Assembly (NCBI RefSeq): GCF_019029495.1
Contig: NZ_JAERQM010000001.1
Coordinates: 806,001 to 870,000 of the forward strand
Reading direction: 5' to 3'
DNA from: Falsiroseomonas oleicola
GTDB taxonomy: Bacteria > Pseudomonadota > Alphaproteobacteria > Acetobacterales > Acetobacteraceae
Length of the DNA: 64,000 nucleotides
The position numbers and the translations under genes are program-made. Of this stretch, positions 42,702 through 57,596 are shown piece after piece; positions within the stretch are counted from its first letter, which is position 1; every line of letters starts with the position of its first letter. The notes under the pieces are model-generated. The model did not search any database. It saw only the letters and a program-made list of their open reading frames with translations, and was not told the origin of the DNA.

Positions 42702-44440
42702 CACGCCGCCGCCCGGTTGGTCGCGTTGACGGCGGCGGACAGGCGCGCCGGATCGCTGGCCGGCAGAGCGAGGTAGCGCGCGCCCATGGCGGTGGCGAGC
42801 TGGCGCGCGAAGGGGCTCGGGCGCGGTGCGGTGTCCACCAGCAAGGTCGCAAGGCCGAACAGGCGCAGGGGCAGCGCGGCGACCAGCGCATCCGCCTCCG
42901 CCACCGCGCGCCCCGTGCGGCCATCGCGCGCGACATTGGCGCGGCCATCGGTCAGCAGCACGAGCAAGGGCGTGCGGCCCTTGCGCCGGGCGTCCTCCGC
43001 CAGCGCCATCGCCGCGTCGAGTCCGGCGGCCAGGGGCGTGCCGCCACCGCCAGGCAGGCCGGCGAGGCTGCGACGGGCGCGCAGCAGGGATTGCGTCGGC
43101 GGCAATAGCAGTTCCGCGGCACGGCCCCGGAAGGCCACCACGGCGACGCGGTCGCGCCGCACATAGCAATCCGCCAGCAGCGCCTCCACCGCGCCCTTGG
43201 CCTCCGCCAGCCGCGCCAAAGCGGCAGAGCCGGAGGCATCGACGGCGAAGATCGCCGTGGTTTCCGTGGTCTGGCGAAAGCGCAGCAGGCGGATGTCGTC
43301 GCGCCGCACCCGCACCAGCGGCCCGGCGGAGGTCTGCTGGCGGCGCAGGCGCTGCCAGGGCGCGGCGGCGCGCAGCGTCTCGATCAGTGACAGCCGCGCG
43401 CCATCGCGCAGCATGCCGGGGCGCGTGCCGATGGGCCGGCCGCGCCGGGCGGAAAGCTGCCTCTGGCCCGCGCGCCCTTCCGCGCCCGCCGCACGGCGCG
43501 CCGATTCCCGCACGCCCGCACCCAGCGCCGCCAGCAGGCCCGCCGGCATGGCGGCGCGCGTCGCGGCGAGCAGGATGTCTTCCATCATCGCGGAATCCGG
43601 CTGCGCCTGGGGCGGCGATTCCGCCTGCTGCTCCGGCGAGGGCTCGGGCGGGGCGGGTTCGGAGTCCGGCGGTGATTCGGCCGGCAGTTGCGTGGCACGC
43701 GGCCCGAAGACCAGCCGCACCGCGAGCGCCGCATCGGCCTGGTCCACCAGGCCCCGCCCCTCCAGCGCCGCCGAGGCGCGGGCGGCCCGCAGCGCGAAAA
43801 GCGGGGCGCGCATCGAATGGATGCCGAAGGCCAGCGCGGCGGCACAAAGCGCCGGCAGCAGCGTTTCCGGGACTTCGACCTGCGGCAGAAGCGTGCGCGC
43901 GGCGCTGACATCCACGGCGTCCAGGGCGAGGTCGTCAGGCTCGACCCGAAAAGCCAGACGCTCGGACAGCGCGGTCGGCACAGCCTCCTCCGCCGTCAGC
44001 CCCTCATCCAGCGCCACCAGGGCGATGCGCGCCGGCAGGCACAGAGCGAGGCCATCGCGTTGCACCGAAACCTCGCCGACATCCAGCACCGCGGCGAGCT
44101 TCGCCGCCGTGCCCAGCGCCAGACGCTCCGCCATCGCGGCCAGGACGATGCCGCCATCGGCCTCCGCCAGCACGCCACGTTCGGCGACGGCGCGCCCCGT
44201 GGCCAGGGTCGAGGCCAGATCGAGCCCGCCCAGCAGACGCGAATCCGGAATGCCGAGTGGCAGGCGCCGCCAGGGCGTGCCCGCCGGCAGCGACTCCCGC
44301 AGCGCGGCCAGCCAGGCCTCCCGCGCCAGCCCCGGCGGACCGCGCAGCACGGCGCCGCCCAGCCCTTCCGGATCGACCGCCAGCAGCAGCGCGGCGCGCC
44401 CCCCATCCATCTCGGCTGCGGGGGCGGCGCCTTCGGTCAT
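42701..44440 (-). CDS. bchD: Magnesium chelatase subunit D
   Basis: The 579-residue subunit has a degenerate AAA+ domain (GPPGLAREAW at 34-43 replaces the Walker A lysine motif, as is usual in BchD). A proline-rich linker at 252-283 follows (PPDSEPAPPEPSPEQQAESP), then a C-terminal integrin-I domain with the MIDAS motif DASGS at 401-405 and GGGTPLAAGL. It bridges BchI and BchH in Mg2+ insertion. Start overlaps the bchI stop (ATGA). Confidence 0.94.
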   Translation of the reverse strand: MTEGAAPAAEMDGGRAALLLAVDPEGLGGAVLRGPPGLAREAWLAALRESLPAGTPWRRLPLGIPDSRLLGGLDLASTLATGRAVAERGVLAEADGGIVLAAMAERLALGTAAKLAAVLDVGEVSVQRDGLALCLPARIALVALDEGLTAEEAVPTALSERLAFRVEPDDLALDAVDVSAARTLLPQVEVPETLLPALCAAALAFGIHSMRAPLFALRAARASAALEGRGLVDQADAALAVRLVFGPRATQLPAESPPDSEPAPPEPSPEQQAESPPQAQPDSAMMEDILLAATRAAMPAGLLAALGAGVRESARRAAGAEGRAGQRQLSARRGRPIGTRPGMLRDGARLSLIETLRAAAPWQRLRRQQTSAGPLVRVRRDDIRLLRFRQTTETTAIFAVDASGSAALARLAEAKGAVEALLADCYVRRDRVAVVAFRGRAAELLLPPTQSLLRARRSLAGLPGGGGTPLAAGLDAAMALAEDARRKGRTPLLVLLTDGRANVARDGRTGRAVAEADALVAALPLRLFGLATLLVDTAPRPSPFARQLATAMGARYLALPASDPARLSAAVNATNRAAA

Positions 44441-45492
44441 GACCCGAACAGTTCCGCCACCGCGCGATCGACACGGGTGGTGGCCACCGCCTCATCCAGC
44501 GGGTTGCGGCGCAACCGGTGGCGCAGGGCCGGCGCCGCGACCCGGCGCAGATGCGCCACGCCCACGGCCGCATCGCCTTCCAGCGCCGCCAGCGCGCGGG
44601 CCGTGCGCAGCAATGTCAGCTCTCCGCGCAACCCATCGGTGCCGAGCGCCATGCAGAGCCGTGCCGCATCCTCCAGCACCGCATCCGCCACGACGACCGC
44701 CGGCAGCAGCGCGCGGGCCGCCAGAATGCGCTCGCGCACCGCCTCGGCCTCCGCGTCCCAATGCGCGAGAAAGGCGGCGGGATCGCGTTCGAAGGAATCG
44801 CGACGCTTGATGACCTCGACACGCGTCGCAAGGTCGGTCGGGGTGCGCACCTCCACCGAAAGGCCGAAGCGGTCCAGCAATTGCGGCCGCAACTCTCCTT
44901 CCTCGGGATTGCCGCTGCCCACCAGGACGAAGCGCGCGGGGTGGCGGATGCTGATGCCCTCGCGCTCCACCACATTCTCGCCCGAGGCCGCGACATCCAG
45001 CAGAAGATCGACCAGGTGATCCTCCAGCAGATTCACCTCGTCGATGTAAAGAAAGCCGCGATGCGCGCGGGCCAGCAGCCCCGGCTCGAAGGCCTTCTCG
45101 CCATGCGCCAGCGCGCGCTCGATATCCAGTGCGCCGGCCACGCGGTCCTCCGTCGCGCCCAGCGGCAGATCCACGACAGGCACGGGCACGCTGATGGCGA
45201 CCAACTCGGCCGAATCACGGCAGGCATCGCACAGCTCCGCGACACGTCCCGGATCGCAGCCGAAGCGGCAGCCGGCCACGGCACGCATCGGCGGCAGCAG
45301 CGCCGCCAGGGCGCGCACCGCCGTGGACTTGCCGGTGCCGCGATCGCCGAAGACCAGCACGCCGCCAACGGAGGCATCGACCGCCGCGATCAGCAGCGCC
45401 AGTTTCATCTCCTCCTGCGCCACGATCGCGGCGAAGGGGAAGACCGGCCGCGATGCCGCGCGGCTGCGCGCCGCCGTGGTTCCGATATCCAT
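44437..45492 (-). CDS. bchI: Magnesium chelatase ATPase subunit I
   Basis: The 351-residue AAA+ ATPase has FPFAAIVAQEEMKLAL at the N-terminus, Walker A GDRGTGKST at 49-57, Walker B LYIDEVNLLEDH and the sensor GSGNPEEGELRPQLLDRFGL. It drives Mg2+ insertion into protoporphyrin IX. Its ATG at 45492 shares one base with the hemA stop (TGATG). This direct coupling to ALA synthase is worth noting. Confidence 0.96.
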   Translation of the reverse strand: MDIGTTAARSRAASRPVFPFAAIVAQEEMKLALLIAAVDASVGGVLVFGDRGTGKSTAVRALAALLPPMRAVAGCRFGCDPGRVAELCDACRDSAELVAISVPVPVVDLPLGATEDRVAGALDIERALAHGEKAFEPGLLARAHRGFLYIDEVNLLEDHLVDLLLDVAASGENVVEREGISIRHPARFVLVGSGNPEEGELRPQLLDRFGLSVEVRTPTDLATRVEVIKRRDSFERDPAAFLAHWDAEAEAVRERILAARALLPAVVVADAVLEDAARLCMALGTDGLRGELTLLRTARALAALEGDAAVGVAHLRRVAAPALRHRLRRNPLDEAVATTRVDRAVAELFGS

Positions 45493-46703
45493 CAAGCCGC
45501 CCGCTGCAGGCTGAACTGCGCCCAGACGGCGGACAGCGCCTCCACCAGCCGATCCATGTCGGCATCACTGTGCACCGGGCTCGGCGTGATGCGCAGACGC
45601 TCCGTGCCGCGCGGCACGGTGGGGTAGTTGATCGGCTGCACATAGACGCCGTGCTCATCCAGCAGGATGTCGCTGATCGCCTTGCAGACCACGGGGTCGC
45701 CCACCATCACCGGCACGATATGGCTGGGATTGTCGAGATGCGGCACGCCGATCCCGTCCAGCCGCCGGCGCAGCGTCGCCGCCCGCTCATGCAGCCGCAC
45801 CCTCTCCACATCGCTGGCCATCAGATGCTCGATGGAGGCGCGCGCGCCCGCGGCGATGGCCGGCGGCAGGGCGGTGGAGAAGATGAAGCCGCTGGCATAG
45901 CTGCGCACGAAATCGCACATGGCGGCGGAGCCAGCGATATAGCCGCCGATCACCCCAAAGGCCTTTGCCAGGGTCCCCTCGATCACCGTCAACCGATGCG
46001 CGACGCCGTCGCGATCCGTGATGCCACCACCATTCGGGCCGTAGAGGCCGACGCCATGGACCTCGTCGCAATAGGTCATGGCGCCGTACTTCTCGGCGAT
46101 GTCGCAGATCTCGGCGATGGGGGCGATGTCGCCATCCATCGAATAGACGCTCTCGAAGGCCACCAGCTTCGGCGCGGAGGGATCGATTTCCGACAGCACC
46201 CGTTCCAGATCCGCCATGTCATTGTGCCGGAACATGCGGCGCTGGGCGCGGGAATGGCGCATGCCCTCGATCATCGAGGCGTGGTTCATCTCGTCGGAGA
46301 CGATCACGCAGCCCGGCATCCGCCCCGCCAGCGTCGACAGCGACGCCCAGTTGGACATGTAGCCGGAATTGAACAGCAGCGCGTCCTCCGTGCCATGCAG
46401 CCGGGCGAGCGCACGTTCCAGCAGGACATGCTCGTGATTGGTGCCGGAAATGTTGCGCGTGCCGCCAGCACCAGCGCCGTGCTGGTCCAGCGCCTTGTGC
46501 ATGGCCGCCAGCACCTTGGGATGCTGCCCCATGCCGAGATAGTCGTTGGAGCACCAGACGGTCACTTCCGTGGTCTTGCCGTTGCGGTGCCGCATGGCCT
46601 TCGGGAACTGCCCGGCCTGGCGCTCGATATCGGCGAAGACGCGGTAGCGCCCCTCGCGGCGGAGCGTGTCGAGCTGGGAACGGAAGAAGGATTCGTAATT
46701 CAT
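45492..46703 (-). CDS. hemA: 5-aminolevulinate synthase
   Basis: The 403-residue PLP enzyme has [36 protein letters not shown] and the PLP-lysine [11 protein letters not shown], and ends [15 protein letters not shown]. It condenses glycine and succinyl-CoA to ALA (Shemin route), the entry to haem and bacteriochlorophyll. The ATG at 46703 is preceded by GGGGG; extra upstream codons are not family-like. It sits within the bch/puh superoperon, so pigment precursor supply is co-regulated. Confidence 0.96.
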   Translation of the reverse strand: MNYESFFRSQLDTLRREGRYRVFADIERQAGQFPKAMRHRNGKTTEVTVWCSNDYLGMGQHPKVLAAMHKALDQHGAGAGGTRNISGTNHEHVLLERALARLHGTEDALLFNSGYMSNWASLSTLAGRMPGCVIVSDEMNHASMIEGMRHSRAQRRMFRHNDMADLERVLSEIDPSAPKLVAFESVYSMDGDIAPIAEICDIAEKYGAMTYCDEVHGVGLYGPNGGGITDRDGVAHRLTVIEGTLAKAFGVIGGYIAGSAAMCDFVRSYASGFIFSTALPPAIAAGARASIEHLMASDVERVRLHERAATLRRRLDGIGVPHLDNPSHIVPVMVGDPVVCKAISDILLDEHGVYVQPINYPTVPRGTERLRITPSPVHSDADMDRLVEALSAVWAQFSLQRAA

Positions 46704-46755
46704 CTCGGACCCCCTGTGGCCGGTCGTCGTCCCTGGCGCGTTGAATCGCACCCTG

Positions 46756-47544
46756 TCATGTCACATGCGACGGCGCGGGCCGTCCCTTGCGTGAGGCAAG
46801 CCCCCAGCGCCAGAGCGCATCCGCCGGCACGGGCATCACCATGAAGATATGCTCGATCAGGCCGAGCGCCACGAGCGTGGCGAGCAAAGAATAGCCGACC
46901 GCCTCGTGCGGCGAAGCATGCCCCGCCATCGCCGCCCTCGCCAGCAGCACGCAGGCGATGATGCCTGCGAGGACGGAAAGCGGGAAGAGCGCATTCATGC
47001 GCCGCCGGCGGAAAAAGCTCTCCATGTAGCGCAGATGTTCCGGCAGGAAGGACTCTGCTAGGTTCCGAACACCGAGGAAGACATTCAGCTTGGCGCTCAG
47101 GCGCATGATCCAGAAGGCCAGGAATGTCCACAGCCCGAACTGGTTCGGCGCGCCCCAGCTGACTGCCGCAATCGCCACCAATCCCGCGACAATCGCAAGC
47201 TCATGCCACAGGATCGCCGCCACCGCCGCGCGCAACCGAACCCAGCCGCGCGCGCCCTCGGGACAGGCGATGCGCCGTGGCCCCGTGACCATGCCTGTCA
47301 GGAAGGCCATCTCCACCCAGGCCCAGATCAGCAGCGCGCAGAAGAAGCCGAGATAGGCACCGCGCATGGTCACATCCCAGGCCACCATGTGCAGCCCAAT
47401 GAGGGCCGCGAACAGCAGCGCACTGGCGCCGAGCATGGTCCAGCGGAAGGTCTCCCGCCGCAGCCCATCCAGATACAGGATGATGCCCGTGCTGAACCAC
47501 CAGATGAACAGGGTGAACAGCGCGGGCAGCCCATGCTCGGCCAT
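46756..47544 (-). CDS. puhE: Photosynthetic complex assembly protein PuhE
   Basis: The 262-residue protein has about seven hydrophobic helices, beginning [19 protein letters not shown], with [10 protein letters not shown] and LWHELAIV. It contains ALF(P)LSV-like C-terminal helices ending in [12 protein letters not shown]. This matches the PuhE (DUF3623) family, which affects reaction-centre and bacteriochlorophyll levels. It lies between acsF (5 bases) and hemA (52 bases). Confidence 0.88.
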   Translation of the reverse strand: MAEHGLPALFTLFIWWFSTGIILYLDGLRRETFRWTMLGASALLFAALIGLHMVAWDVTMRGAYLGFFCALLIWAWVEMAFLTGMVTGPRRIACPEGARGWVRLRAAVAAILWHELAIVAGLVAIAAVSWGAPNQFGLWTFLAFWIMRLSAKLNVFLGVRNLAESFLPEHLRYMESFFRRRRMNALFPLSVLAGIIACVLLARAAMAGHASPHEAVGYSLLATLVALGLIEHIFMVMPVPADALWRWGLASRKGRPAPSHVT

Positions 47545-47549
47545 ATCCG

Positions 47550-48653
47550 CTACCAGGCCGGCTGCAGGCGCGGATCGGCCGGCAGCGGCTGGCGGCGCGG
47601 GCGCAGCAGATACAGCCGCGCGAAGCTGGCCGCCGCGGCCACCGTCAGCCCGGCGCGCTTCACGCCGCCGAGCACACCGCCCTTCGCCCTTGCCGCAGCG
47701 ATTCCCTCGGCAATTCGGCGCAGCCTTTCCAGGCCACGCAGGAAGCTGGGATTGTCCACGTCCAGCGTCGCCGGGAAGACCTGGCGGCAGATCTCCTCCG
47801 TGATGCGGAAGACCTTCATGTCGTATTCCGTCGGCGTCATGCCGAGCGCCTTGTGGAATTCCGGCCGCGCATGGTCGCGCACATACATCGTCGCGAAGAC
47901 CGCGAGCTGGAAGAACCGCACCCAGTACACGTTGGTGCCGCTCAGCAGATGCGGGTTTGCCCGCATCAACAGCGCAAAAGCCTCCCCATGGCGGAACTCG
48001 TCATTGCACCAGTTCTCGAACCACTTGAAGATCGGGTGGAAGCGCAACTCCGGATGCCGTTCGAACTGCCGGAAGATGGTGATGTAGCGGGCATAGCCGA
48101 TCTTCTCGGACAGATAGGTCGCGTAGAAGATGAATTTCGGCTGGAAGTAGTGGTACTTCTTCGCCTTGGTCAGGAAGCCGAGATCAACGCCGACGCCGAC
48201 ATCCTTCAGCGCATCGTTGATGAAGCCGGCATGCCGGCTTTCATCCCGTGCCATCACGCCGAAGATGTCCTTCATGTCCGGATTGGTGACGCGCTTCTTG
48301 ATCTCGGCATAGAGAACGCAGCCGGAGAACTCCGCGGTGACGGAGCTGACGAGGAATTCCAGCAATTCCTTCTGCAACGGCTCCGGCAGCGCCTTGATGT
48401 CGAATGCGTCGAATTCGGCGGTCCGGGTGAAATGCCCCTTGTTCGGATCGGCGTGGAATTCCGCCATCATCGCATCCCATTGCTGCCGCACGGGGGAGAT
48501 GTCGATCCGGTCCATCGCCGCGAAATCGGTGGTGTAGAAGCGTGGCGACAACGCCGTCTCGGTCAGCGCCATCTTGGTGGCGATACCGGTGGCGTCGGGG
48601 CGGCCGCCCGGCGTGCCGATTGGCGCCGCCTCGTCGAGGATCAAGCGTTCCAT
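47550..48653 (-). CDS. acsF: Aerobic Mg-protoporphyrin IX monomethyl ester cyclase AcsF
   Basis: The 367-residue di-iron protein has the two helical iron motifs, with [10 protein letters not shown] and [11 protein letters not shown] contributing the ExxH pairs. [26 protein letters not shown] and [20 protein letters not shown] are typical. It forms ring E using O2, which fits aerobic pigment synthesis. The ATG at 48653 overlaps orf110 by 13 bases. No oxygen-independent bchE is in the window. Confidence 0.96.
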   Translation of the reverse strand: MERLILDEAAPIGTPGGRPDATGIATKMALTETALSPRFYTTDFAAMDRIDISPVRQQWDAMMAEFHADPNKGHFTRTAEFDAFDIKALPEPLQKELLEFLVSSVTAEFSGCVLYAEIKKRVTNPDMKDIFGVMARDESRHAGFINDALKDVGVGVDLGFLTKAKKYHYFQPKFIFYATYLSEKIGYARYITIFRQFERHPELRFHPIFKWFENWCNDEFRHGEAFALLMRANPHLLSGTNVYWVRFFQLAVFATMYVRDHARPEFHKALGMTPTEYDMKVFRITEEICRQVFPATLDVDNPSFLRGLERLRRIAEGIAAARAKGGVLGGVKRAGLTVAAAASFARLYLLRPRRQPLPADPRLQPAW

Positions 48654-48973
48654 GCCATGTCCTCCTTGGCCTCGAAGCCGCAATGATACAGCTCCGTCAG
48701 CTCGAAGATTGCAACCCATTGCGTCCAGATTCGCGTCAACGGCCCGGCCCGCAGCACGGTCGCGCGCGTTTCGAAGCGCATGCGCTCACCGAAGGCCACG
48801 TGGTCCGGTGCGCCATGCACGATCACTCGATCGCCAGGCCGAAGGAAGACACCCTCCGGCACCGCATAGGCATGGAAGCTGTCGGCTGTTCTCTCGATAT
48901 CCACTGTGCAGGGCACTTCGAAGGATTCCTCCCTACCGAAGATCGCCCGGCCCACTCCCCAGCGGCCGTTCAT
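48641..48973 (-). CDS. Conserved small protein between puhC and acsF
   Basis: This 110-residue soluble protein has a beta-rich middle ([22 protein letters not shown]) and a conserved-looking end ([15 protein letters not shown]). A protein of this size at this place, between puhC and acsF, is common in purple bacterial clusters and is usually annotated as hypothetical. It may assist AcsF or puh assembly. Its stop lies inside the first codons of acsF. I cannot name the family. Confidence 0.7.
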   Translation of the reverse strand: MNGRWGVGRAIFGREESFEVPCTVDIERTADSFHAYAVPEGVFLRPGDRVIVHGAPDHVAFGERMRFETRATVLRAGPLTRIWTQWVAIFELTELYHCGFEAKEDMAWNA

Positions 48974-48978
48974 CCTGG

Positions 48979-49425
48979 TTACTCCTTGTTGGTCAGGAAA
49001 CGCACGAAGGCTTCCGCATTGGTCTGGCCGAAGCCGTGAAGGTCGAGCTGGCGACCTGTTGCCTGGTCCTCCAGCGTGATTCGGCCACTCTGCCAGGCGG
49101 TCAGGCGGAACGGCGTGGCCGCGCCGATCTGTTCCCGCCGCCGCTCCCGCACCAGGCTGCGCAGCGTTCCACGCACGAAGCCGCCCTCGCCCGGCAGCAA
49201 CTCCGCCACTTCGGCACCGCTGCGGGAATCGGTGATGGCGACGCCGCCATCGGCGCGATCGGCGAAGAACAGGTCGCGCTGCACGAGCACCACGGGCGTC
49301 GCCCCGTCATGGCCCCGTTGCAGCAGGGGCGTGGCGAGCACGAAGGCCAGCGTCGCCGCCACCATGCCCCCACAGATCAGCGCCGGACGGCGCAGAAGGG
49401 GATTCTCCGCCAATGTCTGCGACAT
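48979..49425 (-). CDS. puhC: Photosynthetic complex assembly protein PuhC
   Basis: The 148-residue protein has one N-terminal membrane helix (PALICGGMVAATLAFVLATPLL) and a periplasmic domain with LFFADRADGGVAI, FVRGTLRSLVRERR and the C-terminal FGQTNAEAFVRFL, which is the PuhC signature. It helps assemble the RC-LH1 core. It lies 12 bases after puhB and 5 before orf110. Confidence 0.9.
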   Translation of the reverse strand: MSQTLAENPLLRRPALICGGMVAATLAFVLATPLLQRGHDGATPVVLVQRDLFFADRADGGVAITDSRSGAEVAELLPGEGGFVRGTLRSLVRERRREQIGAATPFRLTAWQSGRITLEDQATGRQLDLHGFGQTNAEAFVRFLTNKE

Positions 49426-49437
49426 GTCTCTCTCCCC

Positions 49438-50100
49438 TCAGGCCATCGCTTCGGCGCGGTCAGGCGCGGACACACCGGCCGATACGACGGCTGGTGCCTG
49501 GCGCTCCGTCGATGCGGCGAGCGCCCGCGCGAGAATCTGCGCGGCCTCGTCCGCATCCGCCAGCGCGCGCAGCATCGGCTCCGGCCGCGCCAGACGGAAG
49601 GGGCTGATATGCGGCCAAAGCGCCATCCACGACACGCGATGGGGCTCCATCACCTTGACCACGACATCGCCCGTGCCATCCGCATGCCGAATCACGCCGG
49701 CCGATTCGATCACCGCGAAAGGAATGTTGATGGTCATCGGCAGCGCCACACCCACGCGCAAAACGATTCGCCGCGTCGTGATCGTGTAGAGTGTGCTGCG
49801 CGCCGAGAGTCCGGCAAACAGCAGCAGAAGCGCCACCGGCACCGCGCCGATCACGACCAGCAGGGCCGCGCCGGCCAGCGTCTCCGACAGGCCCGCACCG
49901 CCTGCCGTCAGATCGGCGCCGCGCAGCAGCGCGAGCAGAAGGAAGTAGATGACGACGCCACGCACGAAGAGGCCGCGGCGGGCAACACCCTGCCAGATCG
50001 GCGAACCCTGCCACAGAATGCTCTCGCCGGCCGGCAGCGGGCCGGGCAGTCCGGGGATGACTTCCCCATCATGCTCGGCGATTTCGGGGCGGGGCGTCAC
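49438..50100 (-). CDS. puhB: Photosynthetic complex assembly protein PuhB
   Basis: The 220-residue protein starts with a GTG overlapping the puhA stop. LPAGESILWQGSP is the conserved N-terminal block, then two or three hydrophobic segments follow. YTITTRRIVLRVGVALPMTINIP lies in its PH-like (bPH2) domain. PuhB is a reaction-centre assembly factor that dimerises and binds PuhA. The last 30 residues are low-complexity and less conserved. Confidence 0.9.
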   Translation of the reverse strand: MTPRPEIAEHDGEVIPGLPGPLPAGESILWQGSPIWQGVARRGLFVRGVVIYFLLLALLRGADLTAGGAGLSETLAGAALLVVIGAVPVALLLLFAGLSARSTLYTITTRRIVLRVGVALPMTINIPFAVIESAGVIRHADGTGDVVVKVMEPHRVSWMALWPHISPFRLARPEPMLRALADADEAAQILARALAASTERQAPAVVSAGVSAPDRAEAMA

Positions 50101-50873
50101 AGCAGCGGCTCGCTGCGCGCAGCGGTGGCGTAGAAATGCCCACCGCCGAAATAGGCGGAGACCTTGTCCTCCTCCAGCAGCGTGATCTGCTCCGGCAGGG
50201 CGATGCCCGGCGCCGCCGCCAACTGCGCGGCGGTGACGGAGATGACGCGCACCGTGCCCGCAGCATTGATGGTGGCCAGGAACATCGGCACCAGCACGCG
50301 GCGTGCACCGCCGCTGGCCTCCACTTCCAGGTAGCGCAGGATCATCTCCGACCGATCGACCCAGAGATCGACGACCACGCCGGCGATCTTGCCATCCAGC
50401 GTCACCACCGGCTTGCCGCGCGGATCGGGATCGGACTCACCGATGACGAAGCCGGGTGCGGCGCGCAGCGGGATGATCTTGGGCAGGCCGTCATCGAAGG
50501 CGAGGTCCGGAACATCGGCGCGTTGGGCGTAGGATGCGGGACCAACACCGTCGCGCATCGCGTCCCCCGTCGGCAGCAGCGGCGCGCCGGGATAGCCATC
50601 CGCCGGCTCCAGCAGAGCGCTCAGGTCCCGCTCCTGCCGGTTGAGCGCATGCGCATCGGGATGCGCCAGCTTGAAGTGCTTGAGGGGCGGAACGCCCGGA
50701 AAGCCCTCGATCGGCACGCGCAGCGGGTGGCTCGGACGATCGGAGATCAGCGGATATCCCTCACGCTTTCCCTCCCGGTGCAGCCACAGGCACAGGATGA
50801 AGAAGAAGGCGAAGAAGGCATAGAGCAGCCCCGCCGCCAGATCCATTTGGACGAATTGATGTGCGCCGGGCAT
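50097..50873 (-). CDS. puhA: Photosynthetic reaction centre H subunit
   Basis: The 258-residue protein has one N-terminal membrane helix (DLAAGLLYAFFAFFFILCLWL) followed by a soluble cytoplasmic PRC-barrel domain, with REGYPLISDRP after the helix, VVTLDGKIAGVVVDLWVDRSE and ITLLEEDKVSAYFGGGHFYA. It caps the L/M quinone side. The ATG at 50873 has GGAGG eight bases upstream; an upstream GTG overlaps that site. Confidence 0.95.
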   Translation of the reverse strand: MPGAHQFVQMDLAAGLLYAFFAFFFILCLWLHREGKREGYPLISDRPSHPLRVPIEGFPGVPPLKHFKLAHPDAHALNRQERDLSALLEPADGYPGAPLLPTGDAMRDGVGPASYAQRADVPDLAFDDGLPKIIPLRAAPGFVIGESDPDPRGKPVVTLDGKIAGVVVDLWVDRSEMILRYLEVEASGGARRVLVPMFLATINAAGTVRVISVTAAQLAAAPGIALPEQITLLEEDKVSAYFGGGHFYATAARSEPLL

Positions 50874-50897
50874 TTCTTGAGCCTCCACTCCCTGGGA

Positions 50898-52328
50898 TCA
50901 GACAGACGCCTGGCCGGCGAGGCCGGAGGCGGATTCACGTAGCGTGCGGCCGCGGGCGCGCACCAGCGGCCCGACCACGGCAAGTGTCACGAACAGCAGC
51001 GCGATCTCGATCAGATAGATGGCAACATAGCCCGTCGCCGCCTGATTCAACCCCTCGCCCAAGGCGCCGGATACTGCAAGGGCGGAGAGCACATCACGCA
51101 ACACGCCACCGAGCGCGATGGCGCCGCCCGCCGCCGTGGCCTGCACCGCACCCCAGACGCCAAGCGCCAGCCCCACCTTGTCCGGCGGTGCGGCACGCAT
51201 GCAGGCGGTCAGCGTCGCATGGCCGAACAGGCCAGCGCCGAAGCCGATCATGACCACGCCGCCCGCGAAGACCGCGCTGCTGCCGAAGGCGCCGGAGAAG
51301 ATGATGAGGCTGAAGCCCAGAATGCCGAACAGCGCGCCATGGCCCGCAACGAGATGCGGGTCGGTGCCCCGGCGCAGCCGCTTCGCCGCGCGCAGGAAGC
51401 CCACCACGGCACCGCCGGCAAGCAGTGCGGACAGCGCGGTGGTCGCGCCAACAGAGAGGCCCAGGACCTGGCCGCCATAGGGCTCCAGCAAAACGTCCTG
51501 CATGGTGAAGCCGGCCGTGCCGATACCCGCCCCAAGCAGCCGACGGTTCCACGGCCCGCTTTGCCGCAGCGTGCGAAAGGCCTCACGGAAGCTCGGGTCC
51601 GGCACGTCGCCGCGCGCCGTGCGCGACGGATCGCGCACCTCCTGCTGCCAGGCCGCGACCAGGTTGAGCACCAGCGTCAGCGCCGCCGCGCCCTGCACCA
51701 CCTGGATCAGCCGAAGCTGCGAGAAATCCGCCAGTAGCGCGCCGAAGACCAGGGCGGCGAGGACCATGCCGACGAGCTGCATGGCCGACAGCATGGCCAC
51801 GACATTCGGCTGCTGGTCGCGCGGCGTGAGATCGGTCGCCAAAGCGAGGCCCACCGTCTGCACCATGTGCATGCCTGCGCCGGTCATCAGGAAGGCGATC
51901 GCCGCCGCCAACTGGCCGGTCCAGGGCTCCGCCCAGGTGTCGCCGGCCAGGACCAGCAAGGCGAAAGGCATCATTGCCAAGCCGCCGAACTGGATGATGG
52001 TGCCGAGCCACAGATAGGGCACGCGCTTCCAGCCCAGCACCGATTTGTAGGTGTCGGAGCGATAACCGATCAGCGCCCGCGCCGGCGCGAACAGCAACGG
52101 CAGCGCCACCATGCTGGCGACCAGCCAGGCCGGCACGCTCAGCTCCACGATCATCACGCGGTTCAGCGTGCCGACCAGCAGCACTGCCGCCATGCCGCAG
52201 GAAATCTGGAACAGCGAAAGTCGCAGCAGCCGCGCCATGGGCAGGCGTTCGGATGTGGCCGCCGCGAAAGGCAGCAGATGCGGCCCCACGCCCTGCCACA
52301 GCCGAATGATCCTGCCGGGGCGCTTCAT
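50898..52328 (-). CDS. lhaA: LH1 assembly/BChl delivery protein LhaA (PucC-family MFS)
   Basis: The 476-residue protein has twelve hydrophobic helices and the PucC/LhaA blocks: ISCGMAAVLLVGTLNRVMIVEL, SDTYKSVLGWKRVPYLWLGT, MVQTVGLALATDLTP and TMQDVLLEPYGGQVLGLSV. It belongs to the bacteriochlorophyll delivery branch of the major facilitator family. It helps LH1 formation in the membrane. The ATG overlaps the bchM stop, and puhA follows. Confidence 0.93.
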   Translation of the reverse strand: MKRPGRIIRLWQGVGPHLLPFAAATSERLPMARLLRLSLFQISCGMAAVLLVGTLNRVMIVELSVPAWLVASMVALPLLFAPARALIGYRSDTYKSVLGWKRVPYLWLGTIIQFGGLAMMPFALLVLAGDTWAEPWTGQLAAAIAFLMTGAGMHMVQTVGLALATDLTPRDQQPNVVAMLSAMQLVGMVLAALVFGALLADFSQLRLIQVVQGAAALTLVLNLVAAWQQEVRDPSRTARGDVPDPSFREAFRTLRQSGPWNRRLLGAGIGTAGFTMQDVLLEPYGGQVLGLSVGATTALSALLAGGAVVGFLRAAKRLRRGTDPHLVAGHGALFGILGFSLIIFSGAFGSSAVFAGGVVMIGFGAGLFGHATLTACMRAAPPDKVGLALGVWGAVQATAAGGAIALGGVLRDVLSALAVSGALGEGLNQAATGYVAIYLIEIALLFVTLAVVGPLVRARGRTLRESASGLAGQASV

Positions 52329-53025
52329 CGCCGCACGAGCTCCAGGGCCTGGGAGGTGTAGAAGCCGCTCGCCACGCGATGCGTCCGCACCGGGTGCCAA
52401 CCCATCATCGCCGGATTGCCGCCGACCAGGCGCCGCAACGTGGCTTCCGCCACCGGCACGATGGCGGGCGAACGGTCGCCGCGCGGCACCAGGCGGCCCA
52501 CTGTGAGGAAGGCCATCAGGAAGGCGCTGCGCGGCGCGAAGGTGAACAGGATGCTCCGCTTGGTGCGTGCCGAGAGGCCCGCGAGTGCACGCAGCACATC
52601 GTCCGGCTTGTAGTGGATCAGGCAATCCATGCCGACCACATGGTCGAAGCGCCCGAAGGCAGGGTCAAGCATGTCGCCCACATGAAAGCTGACGGAGCCC
52701 GCGCCGTGGCTGCCCTCCGCACGATTCTGCCCGAGTGCGACGAGGGTGGGGGAAATATCGACCGCCACCACCTCCGCCCCGCGCCGTGCAGCTTCCACGG
52801 CCAGCGCGCCAGTTCCGCAGCCGGCATCCAGCACGCGCTTGCCGCGCAGATCCGGTGGCAGCCAGGACAGCAGGTTGGCGCGCATCGCATCACGCCCGGC
52901 CCTCACCGTGGCGCGGATGCCGCTGACCGGCGCGTCGGAGGTCAGGCGTTCCCAGGCCTTCGCCGCGGTGCGGTCGAAATAGGTCTCGAGTTCGCCGCGG
53001 CGGGTGGCGTAGCTGGCGGTGGGCA

Positions 53026-53026
<1 letters not shown>
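52325..53026 (-). CDS. bchM: Mg-protoporphyrin IX O-methyltransferase
   Basis: The 233-residue methyltransferase has the SAM motif VLDAGCGTGALAVEAARRGA, then VAVDISPTLV and MDCLIHY, followed by a hydrophobic FAPRSAFLMAF stretch that fits BchM. It methylates the 13-propionate of Mg-protoporphyrin IX before cyclisation by AcsF. The ATG overlaps the bchL stop. YFDRTAAKAWERLTSD near the N-terminus is typical. Confidence 0.94.
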
Positions 53027-57563
<4,537 letters not shown>

Positions 57564-57596
57564 ACGGCCCTCCGGTCCGGCGGCGAGAGGAATATC